Shown: positions 26,177 to 35,322, counted from the first letter of the stretch. The stretch: 64,000 nt of DNA from JACQAP01 sp035275265 (GCA_035275265.1 DATENC010000026.1:682001-746000); one strand, 5' to 3'. Program-made: numbers and translations. Notes: a model not told the origin generated them from the sequence alone.

Positions 26177-28090
26177 ATGGACTCCGTGAAAAGAAGCCTT
26201 GCCATACTGCTGTTTTCCTCCTGCGCCGCGTTGGCCGCGCCAGACGACGAGGTCTTTCTCGATGCGCGCGAAGCATTCCAGCGCGGCGACATCGCACGAC
26301 TGGACCGCCTTGTCAATCAGCTCGACGATGGATATCCGCTTGCCCCGTATGTTCAATACTGGCAACTACGTTCGCACATCGCCGACCTGTCGCCCGGAGA
26401 GATCCAGAACTTCCTGGCACATCACAACAACAGCCTGGTCGCCGACCGGTTGCGCGCGGACTGGCTTCGGCAACTGGCGAGGGATCGCGACTGGCCGGGT
26501 TTCCTTCGCGAATACCCGCAACTCACCACCGAAGACCTCGAGCTGGTCTGCTACGCCTATCAGGCGCGCTTGGCGCGGGGCGATTCCGGGATTCTGACGC
26601 AGGCACGACCCATGTGGTTCACTGCGCAGGTCCTCCCGGAAAGCTGCCTGCCCTTGTTCGAGTTGATGTTCAAGAAGGAGATACTGACCGTCGAGGACAG
26701 CTGGACCCGGATCCGGCTTGCGCTCGAGATTGGCAACGTGAGCGGCGCCAGGATGTTGCTCGCTTATCTGCCGGCAGCGCAGCGCCCGGATCCAAAGACA
26801 CTGGATTCGATATCGCGCCGGCCACTGCATTTTTTGGATCGCGCCCCGCTGCCGTTGAAGACGCGTCCCCAGCGCGAACTGGTGATCTATGCACTGTACA
26901 AGGCGGCCGAGGGCATGCCGCAGGTCGCCGCAGACCGGCTGCACAAGATCGCCAAGGACTTGCCGGATGCGGAGCGCCAATACGCGTGGGCGCAGATCGC
27001 CTCGGTCGCCGCGCGCAACCTCAATCCTGAGGCGCTCGTCTGGTTCCAGAACGCGGGCAACGGCCTGAACGATCGCCAGACTACCTGGCGTGCCCGCGCC
27101 GCGCTGCGCGCCGCCAATTGGAACGAGGTGCTTACCGCGATCGAGGCGATGTCGCCAACGGAGTACAGATGGCCACAGTGGCGCTACTGGAAAGCACGCG
27201 CTCTGTCCGCACTGGGTCGCCAATCGGAAGCTGACGCCCTCCTGGTGCCGCTTTCCAACCAGTTCAACTTCTACGGCCAGCTTGCCGCTGAGGAGCTTGG
27301 CACCTCGATCAGCACGGTGCCGCAGACCTACCACCCCGACCAGGACGAAATCGAGGCGATAGCGAAGGAGCCCGGCATCGTGCGCGCGCTGACGCTGTAC
27401 GGCATCGGTCAACGCTACGAAGGCACTCTGGAATGGCAGTGGGCCGTCAAGGACTACGACGACAAGCAGTTGCTTGCCGCCGCTGAACTTGCGTCACGCA
27501 ACCAATGGTACGAGCGCGCCATCGACACCGCGGAGCGCACCGTGTTGCTGCACGACTTCGGGTTGCGCTTCCCCACCCCGTATCGCGAGGTGGTGCAGGA
27601 CTACGCCAGCCGGCTCGATCTCGACGAAGCCTGGGTCTACGGCCTTGTTCGCCAGGAGAGCCGCTTCGTCCATACCGCCCGATCCAGCGCCGGCGCCAGC
27701 GGTTTGATGCAGTTGATGCCGTCCACGGCTCGCTGGGTGGCGAAGCGCCTCGGCTTGAGCGGCCACCACGCCACGCTTACCGGAACGGCCGACTCCAACA
27801 TCGTGCTGGGCACCTACTACCTGCGCCAGATGATGGACTCCCTCGACAACCAAATGGTGCTCGCCTCCGCCGGCTATAACGCGGGCCCGCGCCGCGCGCG
27901 CGAATGGATGGCCGGCCGCAACCTGGAAGGCGCGGTGTATGTCGAAACCATTCCGTTTCCCGAGACGCGGGAGTATGTCAAGCGCGTCATGAACAACACG
28001 CTGTACTATGCACGACTTCTGCGCCAGGACGGACCCAGTCTTCGCGAGCGGCTCGGCACGGTGCCCGCTCGAACGTTGCAGAACAACTGA
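26177..28090 (+). CDS. slt: Soluble lytic murein transglycosylase
   Basis: The 637-residue exported protein (signal MDSVKRSLAILLFSSCAALAA) has a long helical superhelix (the U- and L-domains of Slt70). A C-terminal lysozyme-like domain carries catalytic Glu494 in VRQESRF, GASGLMQLMPSTA and ASAGYNAGPRRAREWM. It cleaves peptidoglycan glycan strands to 1,6-anhydromuropeptides in the periplasm. Length and motif order match the full-size enzyme. It starts the plus-strand run slt, NDUFA9-like, GST, cca. Confidence 0.95.
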   Translation: MDSVKRSLAILLFSSCAALAAPDDEVFLDAREAFQRGDIARLDRLVNQLDDGYPLAPYVQYWQLRSHIADLSPGEIQNFLAHHNNSLVADRLRADWLRQLARDRDWPGFLREYPQLTTEDLELVCYAYQARLARGDSGILTQARPMWFTAQVLPESCLPLFELMFKKEILTVEDSWTRIRLALEIGNVSGARMLLAYLPAAQRPDPKTLDSISRRPLHFLDRAPLPLKTRPQRELVIYALYKAAEGMPQVAADRLHKIAKDLPDAERQYAWAQIASVAARNLNPEALVWFQNAGNGLNDRQTTWRARAALRAANWNEVLTAIEAMSPTEYRWPQWRYWKARALSALGRQSEADALLVPLSNQFNFYGQLAAEELGTSISTVPQTYHPDQDEIEAIAKEPGIVRALTLYGIGQRYEGTLEWQWAVKDYDDKQLLAAAELASRNQWYERAIDTAERTVLLHDFGLRFPTPYREVVQDYASRLDLDEAWVYGLVRQESRFVHTARSSAGASGLMQLMPSTARWVAKRLGLSGHHATLTGTADSNIVLGTYYLRQMMDSLDNQMVLASAGYNAGPRRAREWMAGRNLEGAVYVETIPFPETREYVKRVMNNTLYYARLLRQDGPSLRERLGTVPARTLQNN

Positions 28091-28173
28091 CCGTAGGTGG
28101 CAATCGCCGACTTATAATTGCTTCCCCACGGGTCCTCGGGGTTCTCGCCGCGCAAGTTTGACGCGTCGACGAC

Positions 28174-29124
28174 ATGAAAATCAGTTCGGTTTGCGTAATC
28201 GGCGGTTCAGGGTTCCTAGGCAGCCACATCGTTCATCTTCTGGCAGCGCAAGGAGTACAGGTACGGGTGCCGACCCGTCATCGCGAGCGAGCCAAGAAGT
28301 TGATCGTGCTGCCGACGGTCGACGTGGTGAACGCCGACGTTCACGATCCAGCGACGCTTTCGCGCCTGGTCTGCGGCGCCGACGCGGTTGTGAGCCTGGC
28401 CGGCATCCTGCACGAGAGACGCAAGGGCGATTTCGCCAGGACGCACATCGAACTGCCGCGGAAAATCGTGGATGCCTGCCGCGAGCAGGGAGTGCGACGG
28501 CTGCTGCACGTTTCTGCGCTCGGGGCGGCCCACGAGGCTCCGAGCGAATACCTGCGCTCGAAGGCCGGCGGTGAACAGCAGATCCGCGTGGCGCAGGCCG
28601 CCGGCATCCACACCACGATCTTCCGCCCTTCCGTGATTTTCGGGCGCAACGACAGTTTTCTGAACCTGTTCGCGCGCCTGGCGCGCAGCCTGCCGGTGAT
28701 CGTGCTGGCCAGTCCGCAGGCACGCTTCCAGCCGGTGTTCGTCGAGGACGTGGTGCGTGCGATAGTGCTGAGCCTCGGAGAGGCGCGGACGTACGACCAG
28801 AGCTATGACCTTTGCGGCCCCCGGATCTACACTTTGCAGGAGTTGGTCGAGTACGTGTGCGGCGTGCTCGGGCTGGAGCGGCCGGTCATCCCGCTAAACG
28901 ATTTTTTTTCGTACCTGCAAGCCTGGATGATGGAGTGGCTGCCGGTGAAGCTGATGACGCGTGACAACTATTACTCGATGAAAGTGGCCAGCGTGTGTTC
29001 TTGTCCGTTTCCCGGCGCGTTCGGATTCGAGCCGACGCCGCTCGAGGCGGTGGTGCCGCTTTATCTTGCCGAGAATACCCCGAGGGCGCGTTACCGGTGG
29101 TTTCGTTTCCGCGCCCGCCGTTGA
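28174..29124 (+). CDS. Complex I NDUFA9-subunit family / NAD-dependent epimerase-like protein
   Basis: A 316-residue atypical SDR has an N-terminal Rossmann motif VIGGSGFLGSHIV. HVSALGA is followed by the YLRSKAGGE active-site-like segment, and IFRPSVIFGRND is characteristic of the NDUFA9-like NAD(P)-binding family. In bacteria these proteins are often annotated as putative NADH dehydrogenase subunit or nucleoside-diphosphate-sugar epimerase; the real substrate is not established. It follows slt and precedes a GST and cca, a common betaproteobacterial order. Confidence 0.85.
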   Translation: MKISSVCVIGGSGFLGSHIVHLLAAQGVQVRVPTRHRERAKKLIVLPTVDVVNADVHDPATLSRLVCGADAVVSLAGILHERRKGDFARTHIELPRKIVDACREQGVRRLLHVSALGAAHEAPSEYLRSKAGGEQQIRVAQAAGIHTTIFRPSVIFGRNDSFLNLFARLARSLPVIVLASPQARFQPVFVEDVVRAIVLSLGEARTYDQSYDLCGPRIYTLQELVEYVCGVLGLERPVIPLNDFFSYLQAWMMEWLPVKLMTRDNYYSMKVASVCSCPFPGAFGFEPTPLEAVVPLYLAENTPRARYRWFRFRARR

Positions 29125-29172
29125 CTTTCAAAACGTGCGCTGCGGCCTCGTACTTCTGTCAGGAGCTGTTCG

Positions 29173-29826
29173 ATGTCCAATCCGACCCTGGTAATCGGCA
29201 ACAAGGCCTATTCTTCCTGGTCGCTGCGCCCCTGGCTGCTGATGAAGCACGTCGGAATCGCGTTCGAGGAAGTCCGCATTCCGCTTTATAGCGAAGACAG
29301 CAAGAAGGCCATCCTGCGTTACTCGCCGGCCGGCCGCGTCCCCGTGCTGGTGGACGGCAGCCTGACAGTGTGGGATTCCCTGGCGATCTGCGAATATCTC
29401 GCCGAAAAACATCCGGAGAAACGGCTCTGGCCGGCCGACACCCGCACGCGCGCCAATGCACGATCGATCAGCGCCGAAATGCATTCCGGATTCGTGAAGC
29501 TGCGCGGCCAGATGGCGATGAACGTGCGCCGCCGGATGCCGGGGCGCGGCAGGACCCCTGAGGTGCTGGCCGAGATCTCACGTATCCAGGCGATGTGGAA
29601 CGACTGCCGCTCACGCTTCGGAGCAGACGGACCGTTCCTGTACGGCGAGTTTTCCGTGGCCGACGCCATGTACGCCCCGGTGGTGTCGCGCTTTCACACT
29701 TACGAAGTGGAACTGGAGGGCGCCGCGCGCGAGTACGCCGAGTTCGTGTACGCATTGGCGGCGATGCAGGAGTGGATATCGGGCGCTAATTCGGAGACCG
29801 AGTTCATTTCAGAATACGAGCCATGA
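29173..29826 (+). CDS. Glutathione S-transferase family protein
   Basis: The 217-residue protein has an N-terminal thioredoxin-like GST domain (IGNKAYSSWSLRPWLLMKH, probable catalytic Ser; PAGRVPVLVDG with the cis-proline; DSLAICEYLAE). A helical C-terminal domain follows. It should conjugate or reduce substrates with glutathione; the substrate is unknown. The stop overlaps the cca start by 4 nt (ATGA), indicating an operon. AGGAG lies upstream of the ATG. Confidence 0.9.
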   Translation: MSNPTLVIGNKAYSSWSLRPWLLMKHVGIAFEEVRIPLYSEDSKKAILRYSPAGRVPVLVDGSLTVWDSLAICEYLAEKHPEKRLWPADTRTRANARSISAEMHSGFVKLRGQMAMNVRRRMPGRGRTPEVLAEISRIQAMWNDCRSRFGADGPFLYGEFSVADAMYAPVVSRFHTYEVELEGAAREYAEFVYALAAMQEWISGANSETEFISEYEP

Positions 29827-31046
29827 AGATCTACGCCGTCGGCGGCGCGGTGAGGGACCGCCTGCTCGGGCGCGAGGTAGCGGATCAGGACTACGTTGTG
29901 GTCGGCACCACGCCGGAGGAGATGGAGCGGCTGGGCTATCGACCGGTGGGCAAGGATTTCCCGGTGTTCCTGCATCCGCAAACCCACGAAGAGTACGCGC
30001 TGGCTCGAACCGAAAGAAAGACAGCACGTGGCTACAAGGGCTTCGATGTCTACGCAGCACCTGAGGTGACGCTGGAGCAGGACCTGGCGCGCCGCGACCT
30101 CACCATCAACGCAATCGCCTCCGACGAGCAAGGCAACATCATCGATCCCTTCCACGGCGTAGCCGACCTCAAGGCCGGGATATTGCGCCATATCAGCCCG
30201 GCCTTTATCGAGGACCCGGTGCGGGTACTGCGCGTGGCGCGGTTTGCCGCCCGCTTCGGATTCAGCGTTGCGCCCGAGACGCTGGAGCTGATGCGCGAGA
30301 TGGTCCGCAACGGCGAGGTGGACCACTTGGTTTCGGAACGGGCCTGGCAGGAAATCTCCCGGGGACTGATGGAAAGCACGCCCTCGCGCATGTTCGTGAC
30401 GCTGCGCGAGTGCGGTGCGCTGGCGCGCGTCCTTCCGGAAATCGATGCTCTGTACGGCGTGCCGCAACCGCCGGAGCATCACCCGGAAGTGGACACCGGG
30501 GTGCACGTCATGCTGGTGGTGGATTGTGCTGCCGCCCGGAATTTTCCGCTGCCGGTGCGCTTTGCCGCGCTCACCCACGATCTGGGCAAGGCAGCAACTC
30601 CGAAAGCGATGTGGCCGAAGCACCACGGCCACGAACAAATGAGCGTCGAGCTGACCGAGAAGTTGTGCGATAGGCTGCGTGTGCCGAACGAGTGCCGCGA
30701 CCTGGCAGTGCTGGTCGCGCGCTACCACGGCGACGTGCACCGCGCCGTTGAGTTGCGGCCGGGAACTATGCTGAAGCTGCTTGCCGCAACCGACGTATTC
30801 CGAAAACCGGAGCGGTTCGAGGAATTCGTCAACGCCTGCGCCTGCGACTTCCATGGCCGAACCGGCTATGAGCAGCGCGCGTATCCGTCCGCCGATATTT
30901 TGCGACGCGCCGCCGCAGCCGTCCGTGCGGTGGACGCCGGCGCGATTGCCCTTGAAGTGGGAGATCCGGGCCGGATTCCCGCTGCTATCGAAGCCGCCCG
31001 GCTGAAGGCCGTCACTGACGCGCTGACGGCTGCACGTCAACGCTGA
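29823..31046 (+). CDS. cca: CCA tRNA nucleotidyltransferase with HD phosphohydrolase domain
   Basis: The 407-residue protein has the class II nucleotidyltransferase core: GGAVRDRLLGREVADQDYVV with the catalytic Asp pair, RRDLTINAIA, EDPVRVLRVARFAAR. An HD domain follows (HHPEVDTGVHVMLV, ALTHDLGKA). This is the multifunctional bacterial type that adds CCA to tRNA 3' ends and also has phosphodiesterase/phosphatase activity. It overlaps the upstream GST gene by 4 nt. Confidence 0.96.
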   Translation: MKIYAVGGAVRDRLLGREVADQDYVVVGTTPEEMERLGYRPVGKDFPVFLHPQTHEEYALARTERKTARGYKGFDVYAAPEVTLEQDLARRDLTINAIASDEQGNIIDPFHGVADLKAGILRHISPAFIEDPVRVLRVARFAARFGFSVAPETLELMREMVRNGEVDHLVSERAWQEISRGLMESTPSRMFVTLRECGALARVLPEIDALYGVPQPPEHHPEVDTGVHVMLVVDCAAARNFPLPVRFAALTHDLGKAATPKAMWPKHHGHEQMSVELTEKLCDRLRVPNECRDLAVLVARYHGDVHRAVELRPGTMLKLLAATDVFRKPERFEEFVNACACDFHGRTGYEQRAYPSADILRRAAAAVRAVDAGAIALEVGDPGRIPAAIEAARLKAVTDALTAARQR

Positions 31047-31345
31047 TTCCAGTTCCACACACCCGGATATTCCGATGGGAAACGCACTCATGCACAAAGT
31101 GTTCAACTACTTAAGGACTACGCCCCTTTTCCGGCATGCGCCGACTGGATCATCGAGGGCTGGCCGGCTGTGAGCTTTCCGTCATTTTTAGGAGACTAAG
31201 CTCATATCAAGGCCGCGCGTTTGCGCCAGCACGCCGGGGCGCCGGGTCGCCCTAACGACTTGCAACCGTCGCGGCCGCTACTGTCCCGACCGTGCGCCTG
31301 GCAATCCACTAGCCCCTCTGCATTGGCCGTCGAAATGGAGGTCGA
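31047..31345. other. Intergenic gap of about 300 bp after cca
   Basis: I see no convincing gene, RNA or terminator in this stretch. A GGAGG at 31337-31341 serves the following GTG start. A reading frame at 31221-31445 on the plus strand has no family features and overlaps the next gene, so it was not called. Confidence 0.5.
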
Positions 31346-31864
31346 GTGCAGAATGAGCCGCAGGTTGAGTGTCCCGAAGCCAAGTCACCGTTCAGGACTT
31401 GGCGAATCTTGTTCCTGGATGGCGCGAAGAATATCGAGCGCCTGAAAGTCACGTGCAAGGTCGCTGGCCATATGGTGGTCGGTGCCCACACCATCGAGGA
31501 GGCGTGGGCGCGTCTCGCACAAGACCCTGTCGATGTGATCGTATGTGCGGCACACCTCGAGGAGGGATCGACTTTCCAATTCCTTCAGGAGGTGCGCCGA
31601 AGCAAGGTCCATCGGAATGCAAGGTTTCTCATTCTCTCGCTCACCACAGGAGCTATAGGCGAGCGGCTGCACCGCTCCACGGCGAGCGCCGGAATGGCGC
31701 TCGGAGCGGATGCTTACGCGATCATGTCGGTATTCGATCCCGAAGAATTGGTCGCGCTGATCAAGATCCTTCAACTGCCCGTCTCGATGCGCCAGCCATG
31801 GGCTCCCGCCAAGGAAGGAGGACCGGGCGCAATAGCCGGGCCCAAGGTTATCCATGCAAGTTAA
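31346..31864 (+). CDS. Degenerate receiver-domain protein (pseudo-response regulator)
   Basis: The 172-residue protein folds like a single receiver: ILFLDGAKNIERLKVTCKVA (beta1-alpha1), then DVIVCAAHLEEG at the beta3/loop3 position, FLILSLTTG at beta4 and an alpha5 ending ELVALIKIL. The usual phospho-acceptor aspartate after beta3 is replaced (VIVCAA in place of the usual LLLD) and the beta1 acidic pair is reduced to one Asp, so ordinary phosphorylation is unlikely. It starts at GTG 31346 with GGAGG four bases before. Its end overlaps the next gene by 11 nt, opening a four-gene signalling cassette. The partner is unknown. Confidence 0.7.
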   Translation: MQNEPQVECPEAKSPFRTWRILFLDGAKNIERLKVTCKVAGHMVVGAHTIEEAWARLAQDPVDVIVCAAHLEEGSTFQFLQEVRRSKVHRNARFLILSLTTGAIGERLHRSTASAGMALGADAYAIMSVFDPEELVALIKILQLPVSMRQPWAPAKEGGPGAIAGPKVIHAS

Positions 31865-32327
31865 CCGCGAACATCTTCCCGCATTCGTACAGGTTCATAC
31901 CGGCATGCTCCTGGCATGGGAGGGCGTAGAACACTATCTTGTCGCCATTTTTTCCGCGCTAGTGCAGGGTGCCTCCTCCGAAGTGCGATCCGAAGCCTTT
32001 CACCCGGCTACCACCGTCAAAACGCGGCTCACGATGATCGACGCTGCCGCAAAAGTCTTTCTACAGGATGGCGCTCTGGACCTGGAATGGAAAGCATTGA
32101 GCGATCGCGTGAGCGCCGCAGCTGGGAATATTGGGCTTGCTTCTTTAGCGTCAGCTCAAAATACCGACGCCGGCCATGGTCTTCCAAGGGAAGTCTACGA
32201 TCTTCGGCAGATCAGACGATGGCGCAAGGGCATCCGGTCTTTGGTCATTGACTTGCGCGATTTCCTGGCCCGCGTTGAGAACGCGGTTGCAATCGCCGGC
32301 GCGCCTCCTCGTTTGTCAGACATTTGA
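31854..32327 (+). CDS. Uncharacterised helical protein in a receiver cassette
   Basis: The 157-residue soluble protein is mostly helical by composition (HTGMLLAWEGVEHYLVAIF; KTRLTMIDAAAKVFLQDGAL; RRWRKGIRSLVIDLRDFLAR), with no cysteine, no signal peptide and no motif I recognise. It overlaps the pseudo-receiver gene by 11 nt, and a small ORF and a REC-PAS gene follow, so a role as adaptor or target in that signalling unit is plausible. No function is assigned. Confidence 0.65.
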   Translation: MQVNREHLPAFVQVHTGMLLAWEGVEHYLVAIFSALVQGASSEVRSEAFHPATTVKTRLTMIDAAAKVFLQDGALDLEWKALSDRVSAAAGNIGLASLASAQNTDAGHGLPREVYDLRQIRRWRKGIRSLVIDLRDFLARVENAVAIAGAPPRLSDI

Positions 32328-32370
32328 CCGAATCCAGAGTTGCAGGGACTAAGCCATGAACAGGAGGGGG

Positions 32371-32529
32371 ATGATGCGATTGGACAAACGTGCTTTCGAC
32401 ACTCTTGACGCCGACAATTACGCTCCTCGGATCTGTCATTGCGTTCGTTACTTGTGCACGTACTTTGGCCCGATGCATTTCGCCTTTCAGTGGCGCCAAG
32501 TTGTCGCCCGCCTTGTGCGGCGGAGTTAA
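32371..32529 (+). CDS. Small ORF (52 residues) with a strong ribosome binding site
   Basis: ATG ATG at 32371 is preceded directly by a purine-rich AGGAGGGGG, one of the strongest Shine-Dalgarno-like tracts in the window. If the second ATG (32374) is used, the GGAGG core lies at a good distance. The peptide (beginning MMRLDKRAFDTLDADNYA) contains three Cys and several aromatic residues, and ends RLVRRS. The TAA is 5 nt before the REC-PAS start, favouring coupled translation. No homology is recognised and it may be a leader peptide. Confidence 0.4.
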   Translation: MMRLDKRAFDTLDADNYAPRICHCVRYLCTYFGPMHFAFQWRQVVARLVRRS

Positions 32530-32534
32530 GAGCA

Positions 32535-33425
32535 ATGATACGGAAACCAAACGTGTTGGCGGTCGATGATATCCCTGCAAACCTGCTTGCGCTCGAAGGC
32601 GTTCTGGGCGACGACTACAATGTGGTGCGTGCCGACTCTGGTGCTCGCGCGATTGCGTTGCTCGAAAGCAGGAGTGACATCGACGTAATCCTCATGGACG
32701 TGCACATGCCGGGCCTGGATGGATTCGAGACCGCCTCACGCATCAAGAAAATGACCGAGTACCAGGACATCCCGATCATCTTCATCACCGCACACTACAC
32801 TGAAGATCCATACGTAAAGCAAGGTTATGAGGCCGGAGGAATCGATTATTTTGCCAAGCCGTTTGATCCGGACATTCTCAGAATGAAGGTTGGCGTTTAC
32901 GCGTCCTTCAGGCAGAAGGCCAATCTCCTCAAGGAGCGCGAGCGTCATATTCAGCAATCAGAGGAACTGCTGCGAGTAGGAAAGAAGCTATCGTCCGTGC
33001 TTGAAAGCCTGCCCGTGGGAGTGCTGATTGCGGATTCTGAGGGCAGGATTTGCCAGATGACGGAAGAGGTTTCCCGCATCCTGAAATCCGTTGAAGCCGT
33101 AGACAACGACGCCTACGGGGAAATCCTGGGCTGGTGGAATGCCGAGGGGCACATGATCAAGGAAAAACTGGGCTCGCTGACCCGGGCGCTCCAGGAAGGC
33201 AAGGCCTCGCATAGCGAACCCATGGAAGTCCGCTGCTTCGACGGGTCGACAAAAACGATTCTTACCTCCAGTTCGCCGTTACGGGGACTTAACAGTGAGA
33301 TAGTGGGTGCCGTGCTCCTGATTCAGGACCACACAGAAACCAAGAAAATCGAAGAGGACCTCGAACATCGGGTTACCCAGATCATTGGACTGGGAGTCGA
33401 GATCGAGCAGAGTGCTCGCCAATGA
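32535..33425 (+). CDS. Receiver-PAS protein without kinase domain
   Basis: The 296-residue protein has an intact N-terminal receiver (about 5-125; AVDDIP, phospho-Asp in VILMDVHMPGLDG, Lys in YFAKPFDPD). A coiled-coil linker follows (RQKANLLKERERHIQQSEEL), then a PAS domain (about 155-275; VLESLPVGVLIADSEGRICQ; GAVLLIQDHTETKKIEEDLE). It stops in the helix that normally leads into HisKA, so there is no transmitter module. It could be a phosphorylation-controlled adaptor, or a kinase that lost its catalytic half. The start at 32535 (MIRKPN) fits the receiver; an upstream in-frame extension would overlap the small ORF. Confidence 0.85.
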   Translation: MIRKPNVLAVDDIPANLLALEGVLGDDYNVVRADSGARAIALLESRSDIDVILMDVHMPGLDGFETASRIKKMTEYQDIPIIFITAHYTEDPYVKQGYEAGGIDYFAKPFDPDILRMKVGVYASFRQKANLLKERERHIQQSEELLRVGKKLSSVLESLPVGVLIADSEGRICQMTEEVSRILKSVEAVDNDAYGEILGWWNAEGHMIKEKLGSLTRALQEGKASHSEPMEVRCFDGSTKTILTSSSPLRGLNSEIVGAVLLIQDHTETKKIEEDLEHRVTQIIGLGVEIEQSARQ

Positions 33426-33531
33426 GTATGCGAAAACATGGAGACGCTCACCCTCCCGTTTTCACGAGCTGGAACCAGGCATTCGCCATGCTCTGTGCGC
33501 GCCACCCTGACCGGATGCGTTGCGGACTGAC

Positions 33532-34692
33532 TCACCTTCTTTGATCGAACCGCCTGCCCACCAGGGCGGCAGCGATGTTGGTTTTTTGCACGTCGATGGT
33601 TCCTCCCGCGATGCCCCAACCCCACCCGTCCCGCAAACGCTGCTCCATTCCGAATTCCTTGCTGTAACCGTATCCGCCCATAAGTTGCAGAGCCGCGCCC
33701 GTAACCTCTCGCACCATTTCATTCGCGTAACACTTGGCGATGGAACTTTCCTTGATGGACGGCGTGCCTTGCGACGCCCCAACCACGGCGCGATGAATGA
33801 GCAAGCGGCAGGCTTCCACTTTCATCGCCATTTCAGCAAGTTTGAGCTGCACGGCTTGAAATTCCACAATGGGCTTGCCGAACTGCTTACGCTCCTGGAC
33901 GTAGTTGAGAACATACTCGAGCGCTCCCGCCGCGATGCCAAGGCTCATGGTGGAATTGCCGCAACGTTCGAGATCGAACGCCTCCATCAGTTGGCGAAAC
34001 CCGCCCGCGGGAACAATCATGTTCTCGAGCGGAACCATCACGTTGTCGAAAAACATGTCGGCGCTGGCAATGCCGCGAAAACCCATCAGCCGCTCGCGTT
34101 TTCCGAAGGTCAGTCCCGACCTGTCGCGCTCGACATACACTGCGCCTATGCCTCTGGCGCCGGGATCGTCGGCGAGTTTGCAGTACACCACGTAGCCGCC
34201 CGCGTGGCCGGCGCCCGAACACCAGCGTTTCTGCCCATTGATGACAATCTGATCGCCGCGAACCTCGGCGCGCGTTCGCAAATCGGTCAGCGCGGTGCCT
34301 GCGTCGGGCTCGGACATGCTGACTGCGACAATCAGATGCCCGGCGCATACCTGCGGAATCACCTTTTGCCTGAGCTTCTCGTTGGCAAAGTGCTGAATGG
34401 CGAGCATCGGGCCAAAACTTGCCTCAAACACCGGCATCGCCACTGCCGGCGAGATCTTGGCAAATTCCTCGAGCACCAGCACTGCGTCGAGATGGCTCAA
34501 GCCATGGCCACCATACCTCACGGGAGTGTTGATACCCAGAAAGCCCAAGCCCGCAAATCGTGTGAGCCACTCATGGGGTACGGGTTCGTCGCGCTCTTCC
34601 ACCTCGCGTGCGAGCGCAGGCAACTCCCGCTGCGCGAATTTTCGCGCGGCCTCTTGAATGGTTCTTTGGTCTTGGGAAAGCTGAAAGTCCAA
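33532..34692 (-). CDS. Acyl-CoA dehydrogenase
   Basis: The 386-residue protein is a typical FAD-dependent acyl-CoA dehydrogenase: N-terminal helical domain (DFQLSQDQRTIQEAARKFAQ), the FAD/substrate segment VSMSEPDAGTALTDL, RWCSGAGHAGGYV, and the C-terminal QLMGGYGYSKEF with the conserved arginine and glycines. It oxidises acyl-CoA to enoyl-CoA using an electron-transfer flavoprotein. A TTG start at 34692, just behind GGAGGAG, gives the usual family length; the open frame continues 39 codons further to 34809 but that part has no family features. The exact substrate is not readable. Confidence 0.9.
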   Translation of the reverse strand: MDFQLSQDQRTIQEAARKFAQRELPALAREVEERDEPVPHEWLTRFAGLGFLGINTPVRYGGHGLSHLDAVLVLEEFAKISPAVAMPVFEASFGPMLAIQHFANEKLRQKVIPQVCAGHLIVAVSMSEPDAGTALTDLRTRAEVRGDQIVINGQKRWCSGAGHAGGYVVYCKLADDPGARGIGAVYVERDRSGLTFGKRERLMGFRGIASADMFFDNVMVPLENMIVPAGGFRQLMEAFDLERCGNSTMSLGIAAGALEYVLNYVQERKQFGKPIVEFQAVQLKLAEMAMKVEACRLLIHRAVVGASQGTPSIKESSIAKCYANEMVREVTGAALQLMGGYGYSKEFGMEQRLRDGWGWGIAGGTIDVQKTNIAAALVGRRFDQRR

Positions 34693-34809
34693 ATCTCCTC
34701 CACAATCAACGTATCTTGACGATCGTGAATATACTACTGCGGGCTGTGCGTCAACGCTGAACCGAGGCGAGCCGTTGTTGCAAGGGTCATCACACCACCG
34801 GAGGCTCAA

Positions 34810-35271
34810 ATGACCGTATCCAAGAGTGCCATCGTGCTCTCAGCTGCAGTCGCATTTTTCATTCCCCTGCTTGCCGTGTCCGCGGAGGATCGCGGCGCCC
34901 GCATGGAGGCACACTTCAAGGCGGCCGACAAAGACAACGACGGCAGCCTGACCCGCGAAGAAGCCAAGGCGATGCCGCGGGTGTTGAAGAAGTTCGACGC
35001 CATCGACGCCGACAAAAGCGGTACCGTAACCCTGGCGGAAATTCAGGCAATGCAAAAAAAAATGGGCAAGGAAGCGCACAAACGCAGTGCGGAACGCTTC
35101 AAGGCAGCCGATAAGAACGGCGATGGCATGCTCGACAAGGACGAGGCCAAGTCCATGCCCAAGGTGGCAAAAAACTTCGATGCGATCGACGCCGACAAGA
35201 GCGGCTCGGTCACCCCGAAGGAAATTCACGACTACATGAAGGCCCACCACCAGGAACGCAAGAAAAACTGA
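34810..35271 (+). CDS. Exported EF-hand calcium-binding protein
   Basis: The 153-residue protein has a signal peptide (KSAIVLSAAVAFFIPLLAVS, cleaved before AEDRG). Four EF-hand loops follow: DKDNDGSLTREE, DADKSGTVTLAE, DKNGDGMLDKDE and DADKSGSVTPKE, each with acidic residues at positions 1, 3, 5 and 12. The two halves are near repeats (about residues 35-88 and 97-145), suggesting duplication of an EF-hand pair. It should bind four Ca2+ in the periplasm as a buffer or sensor. It ends at a strong bidirectional terminator. Confidence 0.9.
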   Translation: MTVSKSAIVLSAAVAFFIPLLAVSAEDRGARMEAHFKAADKDNDGSLTREEAKAMPRVLKKFDAIDADKSGTVTLAEIQAMQKKMGKEAHKRSAERFKAADKNGDGMLDKDEAKSMPKVAKNFDAIDADKSGSVTPKEIHDYMKAHHQERKKN

Positions 35272-35289
35272 GCGCCACGGTTGCGGAAC

Positions 35290-35322
35290 AAAAAAACGGA
35301 CAGGGTAGCCTGTCCGTTTTTT
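35290..35322. terminator. Bidirectional Rho-independent terminator
   Basis: A perfect 8-bp stem (CGGACAGG at 35297-35304, CCTGTCCG at 35309-35316) with a four-base loop is flanked by seven A on the left and six T on the right. It works in both directions, between the convergent EF-hand and DUF2905 genes, and overlaps the DUF2905 stop codon. Confidence 0.93.

Noticed and set aside
31221..31445. 74-codon plus-strand ORF upstream of the pseudo-receiver
   Set aside because: No ribosome binding site, no recognised features, and it overlaps the GTG-started receiver gene.
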